64,000 nt of DNA from Gammaproteobacteria bacterium (GTDB lineage Bacteria; Pseudomonadota; Gammaproteobacteria; Pseudomonadales; Cellvibrionaceae): NCBI GenBank assembly GCA_021151835.1, contig JAGKWO010000010.1:1-64000 (forward strand), written 5' to 3'. The stretch's first letter is position 1. Every line of letters starts with the position of its first letter. The translations under genes and the position numbers were made by a program. Below, piece by piece: positions 40,813 to 50,411 of this stretch. The notes under the pieces were generated by a model that searched no databases, was not told the DNA's origin, and worked only from the letters and a program-made list of their open reading frames with translations.

Positions 40813-42192
40813 TTATCTTGATGACGTTGGCGGCAATAAAAAGCCGCCAATTTTTTGCAGACCTGCGTCAAGTTTTTCAGCAATTTTAGGATTTTTGCAA
40901 TCACCGGACCCCAGATACATTTGCAGCATATGTGTTAAACGATGAAGATGGAAATTCATTTCTTGCTGGCGCAATAACGCATCTTCCACCACTTTATTAA
41001 TACCGATCCCCTGCTGGTTGGCAATCGACTGCAAGGATTCGCGCAAATCCTCTTTGAATAACAGGCTTCCCTTAAATGTTGAGGCAATATGCAACACGAC
41101 GTTTTGCAGGCTATGAAGTTTGCGATCACCGTGAGTATAACCAAGGCCGGTCAACACCGAACTTAATTCAGCAAACCATTGTTGCAAGCGTGCATTTTGT
41201 TGCAACATCCGCTCGGCAAACTCTGGCACCTCGCTACCCTCCACCACATTTTCCAACGGTATTTCGCTACGAAAAATCATGGTGCTCACAATTTCACAAC
41301 TGCGATACAAATAAGCTGCGCGATTCAATTCCAATACCGGAATAACTTCACGCCAGCGGCGGCCATGGGGTTTAAAACGGTTGTAATAGATACCGACAAT
41401 ACTATCGGCCAATGCAAGAATTTGCCCGTGCAAGGAAATTTCGCTTTCTACTTTTCCATGCGGGTAGCCTGTGCCATCACAGCGCTCATGGTGCTCATAA
41501 ACTGCATCGATCAGCGCCGCGGAAAACTCCGGAACATCGGTCAATATTTGCCGGGAAATATCAACATGCCCCTGCAAGCTACGCCACTCTTCCGCCGTCA
41601 ACTCCTCTGCCTTGGCCAAAATGTGTGGAGCGATATGCATCATGCCAAAGTCATGGCAAATCGCGCCCCAGAAAACCATTTGCGTTTCTGCTAGTGGCAG
41701 ACGCATTTCCTGGGCGATAAAAAGTGACCACAACCCAACACTTAGCGTGCGCTGGAATAAATCGTTCATTTGCGCTGCCATCACTGTCAAGCGTTGCTGA
41801 ACCAATGGAAATTGTTCCAGCATTTCACTAACCGGCAGCAAAGACTCCAATGGGTATTTTCGCTCCTCAAGCGCCTGGAAAAATTCTGTATCGCGAATGA
41901 TATTGACCATCTGCTGTAAAAAATCAGCATTACCCATCAATCGCTGAATCTGGATACAACTCGATAACGGTGTAGCCAGCGTCAATGAGCGAAGTGGCAG
42001 CAAAGCGTTGTGGGTTACCAAATCACCAGCTGCCAGCAACAACTGGCGATCATTTGAATAAATATTTTGCGTCACAGTGACGGGATTTGTTGCACAAAGC
42101 TGCGCCAGATAAAAATCGTAAGTATCCACCTGCAAGGGATTCCATGCAGACAAATCACTTTTCAGCAAACCAGACGGCTGATTGTGCGACAT
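40813..42192 (-). CDS. HD-GYP domain protein, probable cyclic-di-GMP phosphodiesterase
   Basis: 459 residues. The N-terminal ~140 residues are helical without a known sensor domain. The HD-GYP domain follows: H180-D181 in ICHDFGMMHI, H209 in LQGHVDISRQIL, and HHERCDGTGYPHG (234-246), then HGQILALADSIVG. In classical members the first motif is HDIGK; here it is HDFGM, losing the lysine that contacts phosphate. Activity is therefore likely but not assured. A C-terminal extension of about 150 residues is helical. Convergent with thiG (16 bp apart). Confidence 0.85.
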   Translation of the reverse strand: MSHNQPSGLLKSDLSAWNPLQVDTYDFYLAQLCATNPVTVTQNIYSNDRQLLLAAGDLVTHNALLPLRSLTLATPLSSCIQIQRLMGNADFLQQMVNIIRDTEFFQALEERKYPLESLLPVSEMLEQFPLVQQRLTVMAAQMNDLFQRTLSVGLWSLFIAQEMRLPLAETQMVFWGAICHDFGMMHIAPHILAKAEELTAEEWRSLQGHVDISRQILTDVPEFSAALIDAVYEHHERCDGTGYPHGKVESEISLHGQILALADSIVGIYYNRFKPHGRRWREVIPVLELNRAAYLYRSCEIVSTMIFRSEIPLENVVEGSEVPEFAERMLQQNARLQQWFAELSSVLTGLGYTHGDRKLHSLQNVVLHIASTFKGSLLFKEDLRESLQSIANQQGIGINKVVEDALLRQQEMNFHLHRLTHMLQMYLGSGDCKNPKIAEKLDAGLQKIGGFLLPPTSSR

Positions 42193-42250
42193 AAAACCAT
42201 CCGTGCAGAAATTAGGTTACATTGAATTTATTGTTAATTTGGTTGCGCGA

Positions 42251-43150
42251 TTAATTCACTAGCAGCACTCGCCAAACCCACACGCTAACAAGCCCCAGCA
42301 ACAAACTATAACCCACCATGGACGCTGCAAAACGGGGTGCGAGGTTGTGGCCAATCGCCAGCACACCTGCCGAAATCATCGCTGGCATGGCGGCCTCTAA
42401 CACTACCACCTGGGCAACCAGCCCCTGGACGTCAAATAGCCACAAACCGAACCAGGCGAATGCAGGGGATAAAACAAGAATGTAAAAAATCCCCAGCAAT
42501 AATGGTAATAAATGTGTTGATTCCAATTTGAAGCGCCATTGCAAACCAACAGCCACCATTACCACAGGCACAAGTGTAGATGAAATTCGCGCAAGCGCTT
42601 CAGCAAGCCAATCCGGATAGGTAAAAAATCTCAGCAGGAACGCCAGAACCAGCGCGATAAAAGAAGGGAATACCAGAATATTGCGCAAGATCCTGGTTGG
42701 CGATGTAGCTCCACCGGCGTAGTAAGCCGCCAGTGCCACTCCAAACGTATTCAGTGCGATAAAAGTCCCCAATTGATCATAAAGGATTGCATAGGGAATT
42801 CCGTTGGAACCAAGATGAGCCTCTATGAGCGGAATTCCCACAAAACCCGTATTACCCAAGGGCACCAACAACATCAATGCCCCGGTAATCTCACGCGACC
42901 ACCTCAACCAACGCGCCGTAAAAAATGTAAGGACCGCGCTAAAAAACATGACCGCCCAGGCTGTAATCACCGGAATTACTGCTTCATGGTTCATAGTGAG
43001 CTTGGGTATTTCCGCTAAAATTAGCGCAGGTAGCGCCACATAGATCACATACCCATTCAGCGACGCCGCTGCATTTTCAGGCAGGTGCTTGCTGCGCTGA
43101 AAGAGTAAACCAACAAGCAAGCAAATAATTACTACGACAATATTAGACAT
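42251..43150 (-). CDS. AEC-family permease
   Basis: 299 residues, about ten membrane helices in two repeats of five, as in the auxin efflux carrier family. Conserved features are the opening LFQRSKHLPENAAASLNGYV, the helix with LVPLGNTGFVGIPL, and late VLEAAMPAMISAGVLAI. It likely moves a small organic acid or malonate-type substrate across the inner membrane. Substrate cannot be predicted. Single gene. Confidence 0.88.
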   Translation of the reverse strand: MSNIVVVIICLLVGLLFQRSKHLPENAAASLNGYVIYVALPALILAEIPKLTMNHEAVIPVITAWAVMFFSAVLTFFTARWLRWSREITGALMLLVPLGNTGFVGIPLIEAHLGSNGIPYAILYDQLGTFIALNTFGVALAAYYAGGATSPTRILRNILVFPSFIALVLAFLLRFFTYPDWLAEALARISSTLVPVVMVAVGLQWRFKLESTHLLPLLLGIFYILVLSPAFAWFGLWLFDVQGLVAQVVVLEAAMPAMISAGVLAIGHNLAPRFAASMVGYSLLLGLVSVWVWRVLLVN

Positions 43151-43642
43151 GACAGACGATTAATAACAAAAGGATAGGATTGACTTTAGCCGATTAATGT
43201 AAAAAAGCGGGCAAATAAAAAGTTATATTGCCGGTCAAATTTACATGCCCGCCTATTCAATAAGCGCTTCAATAGAATTACAAATTTCCGCTGCAGAAAT
43301 ACAGGAGTTTTTTATGGATATTGAAAATTGTTTGGCATTTTCAAAAATAAATAAGAGAGTTAAAAAAACGCGAGCGGATGCCCAATACTTTATTAAATAC
43401 TTTTTAATCAAACCAATGCAGCAAAACATGATCGGCTAGAATTGCATTCTAAAAATATATTTAGCAGAAAGCCCTGGCGAAACCGGAGACTTTACAGGAG
43501 CAGTAATAGCCTCGCATCCGTGCTGGATAAGCTATCGTAAACGCATCACACCCAAACACTAATTTGTTAAAGACAGGAGGAGGCGGTACCCTCGAATAGA
43601 TTTCCCCAGCCGATTACAAGGCCGGGGATGTGGACACAGAGC
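43151..43642. other. Gap without a clear gene
   Basis: About 490 bp. A long hairpin with arms GCGGGCA/TGCCCGC (43207-43252) followed on the minus strand by a T run may be a terminator. A second, weaker hairpin lies near 43603-43628, just past the thrH stop. A 64-codon plus-strand frame (43245-43439) shows no family resemblance and no good ribosome site. Confidence 0.5.
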
Positions 43643-44260
43643 TTATAAACTTAATTCACGATTGCTGGCTTTTAAAAACTCTTTTTTCAAATCTTCAAAT
43701 GTATGCACAGCAGGGAATTGCGGGAACTGCTCAATGACATTTTGGGGAGCATGAAACAAAATACCCTGATCCGCCTCACCCAGCATGGTGGTGTCATTAT
43801 AAGAATCACCAGCCGCGATTACGCGATAGTATAGAGTTTTGAGAGCTAACACGGATTGTCGCTTTGGATCTTTCTGACGCAAGGTGTAACCAACGACCAT
43901 TCCACGCTCATCCACATTTAAACGATGGCATAACAAGGTCGGAAACCCCAGCTGGCGCATCAAGGGTTGGGAAAATTCGTAAAAGGTGTCCGAGAGAATC
44001 ACCACCTGAAAACGCTCACGCAACCAATTAATAAACTCTACAGCACCCTCCAAAGGCTTAAGTGTCGCAATTACATCCTGAATCTCCTTAAGCCCCAGCT
44101 TATGCTCCTCCAGAATACGAATACGTTGCTTCATCAATACGTCATAATCCGGAATATCACGAGTAGTTGCCTTCAGCTCCTCAATACCCGTTACCTTTGC
44201 GAACTCAATCCAAATCTCCGGGACCAATACACCTTCCAAATCCAGGCATGCAATTTCCAC
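43643..44260 (-). CDS. thrH: Phosphoserine phosphatase / homoserine phosphotransferase
   Basis: 205 residues from a GTG at 44260 with GGAGG 5 bases upstream; an outer ATG at 44293 adds 11 residues absent from Pseudomonas ThrH. HAD motifs: CLDLEGVLVPE (nucleophile Asp), VILSDTF (motif II) and AAGDSYNDTTML (motif IV). The EIACLDLEGVL opening and LRQKDPKRQSV are ThrH hallmarks. It dephosphorylates phosphoserine and can pass phosphate to homoserine. Divergent from cysH, as in Pseudomonas. Confidence 0.95.
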   Translation of the reverse strand: MEIACLDLEGVLVPEIWIEFAKVTGIEELKATTRDIPDYDVLMKQRIRILEEHKLGLKEIQDVIATLKPLEGAVEFINWLRERFQVVILSDTFYEFSQPLMRQLGFPTLLCHRLNVDERGMVVGYTLRQKDPKRQSVLALKTLYYRVIAAGDSYNDTTMLGEADQGILFHAPQNVIEQFPQFPAVHTFEDLKKEFLKASNRELSL

Positions 44261-44488
44261 AGCAACCTCCAAACAGTTAAAAAACAGGGCCATATCAAGG
44301 CAAATAGTGGCGGCAATCTACCCGTTTTGTCGCTGCAAAGCAAACCAAATACCTGGCTCCCGTGGTGCGCTTTTGACAACCCCAGCTGCTGTATTCTTGG
44401 GGAAAACTCCCCTGCTCTGGTATCCTTTAACACCCCTTGGTGAAAACTCGTTGACCGGGGTAAATAAATATTACCGTGAGTAGCTGTT

Positions 44489-45217
44489 ATGACCGAAAAC
44501 CTAATCAACGTCGTCGACCTTGAAGCCAAACTACAGCAGGAAAGCCCGCAAAAGATTATCAAATATGCACTGAAGCAATTTGAAAATATTGCCATTTCTT
44601 TTAGCGGTGCGGAGGATGTAGCGCTAATCGAAATGGCTCATAACTATCGCCCGGATATACCTGTTTTTTGCCTTGATACCGGCCGCTTACATCCCGAAAC
44701 CTACCGCTTCATTGAAAAAGTCCGGAAACATTATGGAATCAAAATTGATGTTATTTCTCCTGATGGGGATGCCGTACGCAAGCTGGTAACAGAAAAAGGA
44801 TTATTCAGTTTTTACGAAGATGATCATAAAGAGTGCTGCGGCATACGTAAAATTGACCCCCTGCGCAAAAAGCTTCTGACGCTGGATGCATGGATAACAG
44901 GTCAACGCAAAGATCAAAGCCCTACCCGTGCAGGAGTGCCGGTCATTCAAGATGACAAACTATTTGCGCGACCAGGCGCGACATTGACGAAGTTCAACCC
45001 TCTCGCTAACTGGTCATCAAAAGAGGTCTGGGATTATATTCGTTTATGCGAGGTACCTTACAACGAACTTCATGAAAGAGGCTTCGTATCGATTGGCTGT
45101 GAGCCTTGTACTCGCGCTATAGCACCAGGCCAACATGAACGCGAAGGTCGCTGGTGGTGGGAAGAGGCAACCAAGAAAGAATGCGGCCTGCATGCAGGAA
45201 ATATAATAAGTGAATAA
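44489..45217 (+). CDS. cysH: Assimilatory adenylyl-sulfate (APS) reductase
   Basis: 242 residues. The Fe-S cluster signature of the APS-using type is present: C116-C117 in KECCGIRKI and C204-x2-C207 in IGCEPCTRAI, plus the catalytic cysteine in the C-terminal KKECGLH (C232). ISFSGAEDVALIE is the nucleotide loop. It reduces APS to sulfite with thioredoxin. A bidirectional terminator follows. Confidence 0.96.
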   Translation: MTENLINVVDLEAKLQQESPQKIIKYALKQFENIAISFSGAEDVALIEMAHNYRPDIPVFCLDTGRLHPETYRFIEKVRKHYGIKIDVISPDGDAVRKLVTEKGLFSFYEDDHKECCGIRKIDPLRKKLLTLDAWITGQRKDQSPTRAGVPVIQDDKLFARPGATLTKFNPLANWSSKEVWDYIRLCEVPYNELHERGFVSIGCEPCTRAIAPGQHEREGRWWWEEATKKECGLHAGNIISE

Positions 45218-45249
45218 CCTTGATGGGAATTACACACTTACCAAAATAA

Positions 45250-45280
45250 AAAAACCAGGCCTGATGCCTGGTTTTTTTAT
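45250..45280. terminator. Bidirectional terminator between cysH and ppiD
   Basis: AAAAACCAGGC/GCCTGGTTTTT with a 5-base loop; runs of A before and T after serve both converging genes. Confidence 0.9.
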
Positions 45281-45298
45281 TTCAACGTAAAGATTACG

Positions 45299-47164
45299 TT
45301 ACTTTATTTCAGCAGAATCCTTAAGGAATTTTTGAAAGCTGGCAAAATCATTACGTCCATAGATATTTCCTAGCTGTGCAACAATCGCTGTCTTTTGTTC
45401 TGCCGTGACTTTATCAAAACTACCTGCAGTTACCGCTTCAAGCACAACAACCGCCAAATCACCTGAGCTCGTTGGAACACTGCCATAACTACTGGACCCG
45501 GCTTGCGGCTTGCTCATTGAAAAGGCATAACGCAACACATCGGCATCCACTTCAGCATTGCTTCTTGTTACCGCTTTAACCTGCTTTAATTCTACGCCAT
45601 TTGCTTTGCTCAGCTCATCAAATTTACCATTTGCTTTCAGATCAGCTATCAATTTTGCTGCCTGATCATTTAGTAATGTGCGAGCTTTTTGATCTTTAAG
45701 AGTATTGATGATTTGCTCGCGAACGTCTGCTATCGGCTTAACTTGCTTCGGCTTGTAATCTGTCTTTTTCAACACAACAACATTGCTTGAATCTATCTCG
45801 ATAACTTCACTGCTATTGCCTTGTTGCAAAACTTCATCAGAAAAAGCTGCAGCGGCTACTTTGGGATTCGCAAGTAAATCCTTACCTTTATTGCGCTCAA
45901 ACAAACCCGAATTCTGCACTTTAACGCCCAATTCCTGGGCAACATCCGCCAGATTTTCAGCGTTGTAAGCCAAATCACGCAATTTTTCCAATTGGGCAAC
46001 AAATAAGGTTTCGGCTTCGGCTCGCTTTAATTGCTCTTCCACACTCGCTTTTTGCTCGTCAAATGACGGTGGCTCAGCGCCTTTTTCAGCGAGTAATTTA
46101 ATAAAATGAGTGCCTGCATCAGTCTTAACTGCCGCAGAAACCTGACCTATTTTTAATGCTGCCAATGCAGTTTCAAATTCTGCCGGGAATGCATCGCCTT
46201 TGCTAAAGCCCAGATCGCCGCCCTGCTCCTTGCTGCCTAAATCATCAGAGTATTCTTTAGCAAGTTTGGCGAAATCCTCACCTGCTGCCAACTTATCGCT
46301 GACCGTTTTAATTTTCTCTGCATTGTTATTTTCAATCAAAATATGCGCAGCATGGCGTTCGGTAGCGGCGACAAAAGAAGTAAGATTTTGTTCGTATTGC
46401 TTACGAATCTGCTCTTCAGTAACAGAGACGCCTTTTGCCAATTCAGCAACACTCAAACTAATGTAATCAACAGCAATTTGCTCATCACTTGTAAAAATTT
46501 GCTGATTCGCTCCGTAATAGGCCTGAATTTCATCGTCATTAATAACCACGCCTTCCCTTATTTTCGCAGAAGGTAATATCACATAGGAAATATCACGGGA
46601 CTGAAAACTTAATGCAACAACATCGTTAAGCTGTGCCGGAGTTGTAAATGCGGTCGTGCTCACGCCGGATTGCAATTGATTTATCACCAGTTCTTCAGAT
46701 AGCAATTTACTGTAAGTACCGTGGGTATAACCCATGCTGCGCAGCAACTGCTGATAGCGATTATTATCAAAAACACCGGTTTCGCTTTTAAATTGTTGGG
46801 AATTACTAATTTGCTCGTGAAGGTAATTACTTCCAATTACCATCCCGGAATTGTCAGCCGCCTGGAACAGTACTTTACGTTGAACCAGATTTTCAATAAC
46901 AGGCTTCCGTAAATATTCATCACTGAGAAATTCAGCAGGAATTTGATCACCGTAAGTATTAATCATTTGTTGCTTTTGATTGCCGATGGCACGGGCGACA
47001 TCTGTTTCAGTAATAACCTCACCATTTACCTTGGCAGCCTGGTTTGCTGATGTATCCCAATTAAATAGCGCTTCAACACCAGTCAGGGCAAAAATAATTA
47101 CAAGAAATCCAATTAATATAAAAGAGATTACGCCTCTGGAATTGTCTCTGAGGTTTTGTAACAT
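45299..47164 (-). CDS. ppiD: PpiD-type membrane-anchored periplasmic chaperone (peptidyl-prolyl isomerase)
   Basis: 621 residues. One N-terminal membrane anchor (RGVISFILIGFLVIIFALTG), a SurA/PpiD-type chaperone domain, a parvulin domain around 265-360 (RHAAHILIEN, LAAGEDFAKLAKEYSDDLGS, GGDLGFSKGDAFPAEFE), and a C-terminal part. It helps newly exported proteins fold at the Sec exit. Follows hupB, the conserved lon-hupB-ppiD order. Confidence 0.95.
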   Translation of the reverse strand: MLQNLRDNSRGVISFILIGFLVIIFALTGVEALFNWDTSANQAAKVNGEVITETDVARAIGNQKQQMINTYGDQIPAEFLSDEYLRKPVIENLVQRKVLFQAADNSGMVIGSNYLHEQISNSQQFKSETGVFDNNRYQQLLRSMGYTHGTYSKLLSEELVINQLQSGVSTTAFTTPAQLNDVVALSFQSRDISYVILPSAKIREGVVINDDEIQAYYGANQQIFTSDEQIAVDYISLSVAELAKGVSVTEEQIRKQYEQNLTSFVAATERHAAHILIENNNAEKIKTVSDKLAAGEDFAKLAKEYSDDLGSKEQGGDLGFSKGDAFPAEFETALAALKIGQVSAAVKTDAGTHFIKLLAEKGAEPPSFDEQKASVEEQLKRAEAETLFVAQLEKLRDLAYNAENLADVAQELGVKVQNSGLFERNKGKDLLANPKVAAAAFSDEVLQQGNSSEVIEIDSSNVVVLKKTDYKPKQVKPIADVREQIINTLKDQKARTLLNDQAAKLIADLKANGKFDELSKANGVELKQVKAVTRSNAEVDADVLRYAFSMSKPQAGSSSYGSVPTSSGDLAVVVLEAVTAGSFDKVTAEQKTAIVAQLGNIYGRNDFASFQKFLKDSAEIK

Positions 47165-47296
47165 TTTGAACTCCTAGCTGGAAAGAAAACGTTTTGCGCG
47201 AAAGACCGCACAAAAGAAACTTAATAATTAATTATTCGATGTTTAAAGCATTAATTTGTAATCACTTATTTGGACACAAAAGCCACATCACTAAGA

Positions 47297-47323
47297 AAAA
47301 GGCGCATATAGATGCGCCTTTTA
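47297..47323 (-). terminator. Terminator of hupB
   Basis: AAAGGCGCAT/ATGCGCCTTT with a 4-base loop; T-rich after the stem on the minus strand. Confidence 0.85.
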
Positions 47324-47363
47324 TATATCTCCGATTAATCAATCTATCGGAAAATACTGTCAA

Positions 47364-47636
47364 TCAATTGACTGCATCTTTAAGTGCTTTACCAGGTTTG
47401 AATCCAGGCACTTTTGCCGCAGCAATTTTGATTTCAGCACCAGTCTGGGGATTACGACCGGTACGCGCTGCTCTCTCTTTCACAGCAAAAGTACCAAAGC
47501 CTACCAGAACCACGGAATCACCACTCTTCAGGGCACCAGTGATACTATCCACTACAGCATCCAAGGCACGTCCAGCAGCTGCTTTAGGAATATCCGCAGA
47601 TGCGGCAATAGCTTCAATCAGCTCAGTTTTGTTCAC
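47364..47636 (-). CDS. hupB: DNA-binding protein HU-beta
   Basis: 90 residues from the GTG at 47636 (GGGG 6 bases upstream). The whole protein is the HU fold: NKTELIEAIAASADIPKAAA, VLVGFGTFAVKERAARTGRN with the DNA-inserting arm, and PGFKPGKALKDAVN. The frame stays open upstream to 47756, but residues before VNKTEL do not belong to the family. Nucleoid protein, in the conserved slot between lon and ppiD. Confidence 0.97.
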   Translation of the reverse strand: MNKTELIEAIAASADIPKAAAGRALDAVVDSITGALKSGDSVVLVGFGTFAVKERAARTGRNPQTGAEIKIAAAKVPGFKPGKALKDAVN

Positions 47637-47846
47637 ACTTAACCCCTTTTGATTATTTGTTTCAAAAAATACAGCGCAAATTAATGTCGCGAATAATTTA
47701 CTTGGCTGCACAGCAAATGAATTGCGATTTATACCAACAGACCTGAGGAGGGTCAAGGAAAGCTTGCAGCTTTACACAAAACCACCTCATCTCTGTTCAC
47801 AAAACAACCGATGCACTATTGTTTGCCTCTATAAGCCTTTTTAGCT

Positions 47847-50267
47847 TTAATGAGTATTCAATCGATTATCTGCCTCGGGTGTTTTTTGAGCGGCTTTTTC
47901 CAACGCCCGATATTCTTCATCACTGAGCGGTTTAGGATGATGCTGCAAGGCAATGTCAAGAACTTCATCAATCCATTTAACTGGTTTGATAACCAAATCT
48001 TCTTTTATGTTTGCAGGAATTTCCTTCAAATCTCGTTCGTTATCCGCTGGAATAATAACAGTCTGGATGCCACCACGGTGTGCGGCGAGTAGCTTTTCCT
48101 TCAATCCCCCGATGCGAAGTACCTCTCCCCTCAGGGTAATTTCCCCTGTCATGGCAACATCTGCTTTAACAGGGATGCTGGTTAGTACGGAAACCAGGGC
48201 TGTGCACATTGCTATACCCGCGCTCGGCCCATCTTTTGGTGTAGCTCCCTCGGGGACATGGATGTGAACATCCACACGTTCATGATGATCAGGAGCTATA
48301 CCTAACGCTTGCCCTCTTGAGCGAACAACGGTTAATGCTGCCTGGATAGATTCTTGCATAACGTCACCCAAAGACCCGGTCTTAATAATCCGGCCTTTTC
48401 CGGCAACCGCTGACGATTCTATGGTCAATAGTTCACCGCCCACCTGAGTCCACGCAAGCCCTGTTACCTGACCTATTTGATCTTTGCTTTCCGCTTTACC
48501 AAAATCAAATTTCCGTACACCTAGTAAATCTTCAAGCAGGTCACTGCTGATTGCATCAGCCTTGTTACTCTTTCCCTTCACATGGCGAGTAACCACTTTT
48601 CGACAAATCTTCGCGATTTCCCGCTCCAAACCACGGACACCGGCTTCGCGAGTGTAATAGCGAATAATATCCCGAATAGCTTCATTCGTAATTTCTATCT
48701 CAGACTCTTTCAAACCGTTTGCTTTGATTTGTTTCGGAAGCAAGTAACGTAAAGCAATATTTAATTTTTCATCTTCTGTATATCCAGGAATACGAATGAC
48801 TTCCATGCGGTCCAATAATGGCCCGGGGATATTCATCGAATTTGATGTGCATACAAACATCACATCTGATAGATCGTAGTCCACTTCCAGATAATGATCA
48901 TTGAAGTGGCTATTTTGTTCAGGGTCCAACACTTCCAATAAGGCAGAAGCTGGATCGCCCCGATTATCCATTCCCATTTTGTCAATTTCATCAAGCAAGA
49001 ACAGCGGATTTTTAACTCCAACTTTAGCCATCTTTTGAATTAACTTACCAGGCAAGGAGCCGATGTATGTGCGGCGATGTCCGCGGATTTCAGCCTCATC
49101 CCGTACTCCGCCAAGCGCCATACGAACAAATTCACGATTTGTTGCCCGAGCAATAGATTCACCTAAAGAGGTTTTCCCAACGCCTGGTGGTCCAACCAGA
49201 CATAGAATCGGACCCTTCACTTTTTTAACTCGCTGTTGCACAGCGAGGTATTCAAGAATTCTTTCTTTAACTTCTTCCAAGCCAAAATGATCTTTATTCA
49301 ATACTTCTTCAGCGCGAATCAAATCATTACGAACCTTACTGCGTTTACTCCAAGGTACCTTGATCATCCAATCAATATACGCTCGAAGCACCGATGCTTC
49401 GGCAGACATCGGAGACATCATTTTTAATTTATTTAATTCGGTACGCGCCTTCTCTTCTGCATCCTTAGGCATACCGACAGAAATAATTTTTTTCTCCAGC
49501 TCATCAACTTCGTTAACTTCTTCGCCTAACTCACCAAGCTCCTTTTGAATGGCTTTGATTTGCTCGTTTAAATAATATTCGCGCTGGCTTTTCTCCATTT
49601 GTTTTTTAACACGCCCGCGAATTTTTTTCTCAACATGAAATAAATCCAGCTCAGCATCCATTAAATCGAGAAGCAACTCTATGCGCGCATGAATGTCAGA
49701 CATCTCAAGAATGGATTGCTTCTTGGATAAATCCAGCGACATATGGGCTGCGATCGTGTCCGCAAGTCGGCCTGGCTCATCTATTCCTGATAATGAAGTG
49801 ATCACTTCCACAGGGACTTTTTTGCTTAAATTTACGTATTGTTCGAACTGCCCGATTGCAGAAGCCACCAACGCACGCGCTTCGGCTCCCTCAACAACAG
49901 AGGAAGTAATAATTTCTGCGTTCGCTTTGAAAAACTCGCCGGCATCTTCGATGGATTCAATTTGGGCGCGTTCCCGCCCCTCTATTAACACCTTAACAGT
50001 TCCATCCGGGAGCTTTAGCAACTGAAGGATGGCGGCAACAGTCCCGATCCCATAAAGATCGTCAGCCTTTGGCTCATCCTGCTGGGGATTTTTTTGTGCA
50101 ACCAACAGCACCTGCTTATCGGCTGCCATTGCCCTTTCAAGGGCCTCAATAGATTTACCTCGCCCAACAAACAGGGGCGTTACCATGTGCGGATATACGA
50201 CAACATCCCGTAGAGGCAAAAGTGGAATGTCAGTGATACGAGACTCGAGTGGGGTTTCAGCGACCAT
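47847..50267 (-). CDS. lon: ATP-dependent protease La
   Basis: 806 residues from the ATG at 50267 (AGAGGA 5 bases upstream); an outer ATG at 50333 adds 22 residues foreign to the family. N-terminal substrate domain (PLLPLRDVVVYPHMVTPLFV), AAA+ module with GPPGVGKTSLGESIA, and C-terminal serine protease domain with PKDGPSAGIAM containing the nucleophilic serine. Degrades misfolded and regulatory proteins. Confidence 0.98.
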   Translation of the reverse strand: MVAETPLESRITDIPLLPLRDVVVYPHMVTPLFVGRGKSIEALERAMAADKQVLLVAQKNPQQDEPKADDLYGIGTVAAILQLLKLPDGTVKVLIEGRERAQIESIEDAGEFFKANAEIITSSVVEGAEARALVASAIGQFEQYVNLSKKVPVEVITSLSGIDEPGRLADTIAAHMSLDLSKKQSILEMSDIHARIELLLDLMDAELDLFHVEKKIRGRVKKQMEKSQREYYLNEQIKAIQKELGELGEEVNEVDELEKKIISVGMPKDAEEKARTELNKLKMMSPMSAEASVLRAYIDWMIKVPWSKRSKVRNDLIRAEEVLNKDHFGLEEVKERILEYLAVQQRVKKVKGPILCLVGPPGVGKTSLGESIARATNREFVRMALGGVRDEAEIRGHRRTYIGSLPGKLIQKMAKVGVKNPLFLLDEIDKMGMDNRGDPASALLEVLDPEQNSHFNDHYLEVDYDLSDVMFVCTSNSMNIPGPLLDRMEVIRIPGYTEDEKLNIALRYLLPKQIKANGLKESEIEITNEAIRDIIRYYTREAGVRGLEREIAKICRKVVTRHVKGKSNKADAISSDLLEDLLGVRKFDFGKAESKDQIGQVTGLAWTQVGGELLTIESSAVAGKGRIIKTGSLGDVMQESIQAALTVVRSRGQALGIAPDHHERVDVHIHVPEGATPKDGPSAGIAMCTALVSVLTSIPVKADVAMTGEITLRGEVLRIGGLKEKLLAAHRGGIQTVIIPADNERDLKEIPANIKEDLVIKPVKWIDEVLDIALQHHPKPLSDEEYRALEKAAQKTPEADNRLNTH

Positions 50268-50360
50268 TGGATCCTCTCTTTTCAGACGGCAGTCACGCTG
50301 CCATGAAACAAGATTGGGGGTTAATGGGTGCAATTACAAGTTCGAGGTATAGAAAAAACA

Positions 50361-50390
50361 AAAAAGAGCGCAAAAGTGCGCTCTTTTTAA
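50361..50390 (-). terminator. Terminator of clpX
   Basis: AAAAAGAGCGC/GCGCTCTTTTT with a 6-base loop, between clpX and lon. Confidence 0.9.
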
Positions 50391-50411
50391 CCAAAATAAA
50401 AACTTTTTAAT

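Noticed and set aside
43245..43439. 64-codon plus-strand frame in the thrH/AEC gap
   Set aside because: No ribosome site, no family resemblance, overlaps a hairpin.
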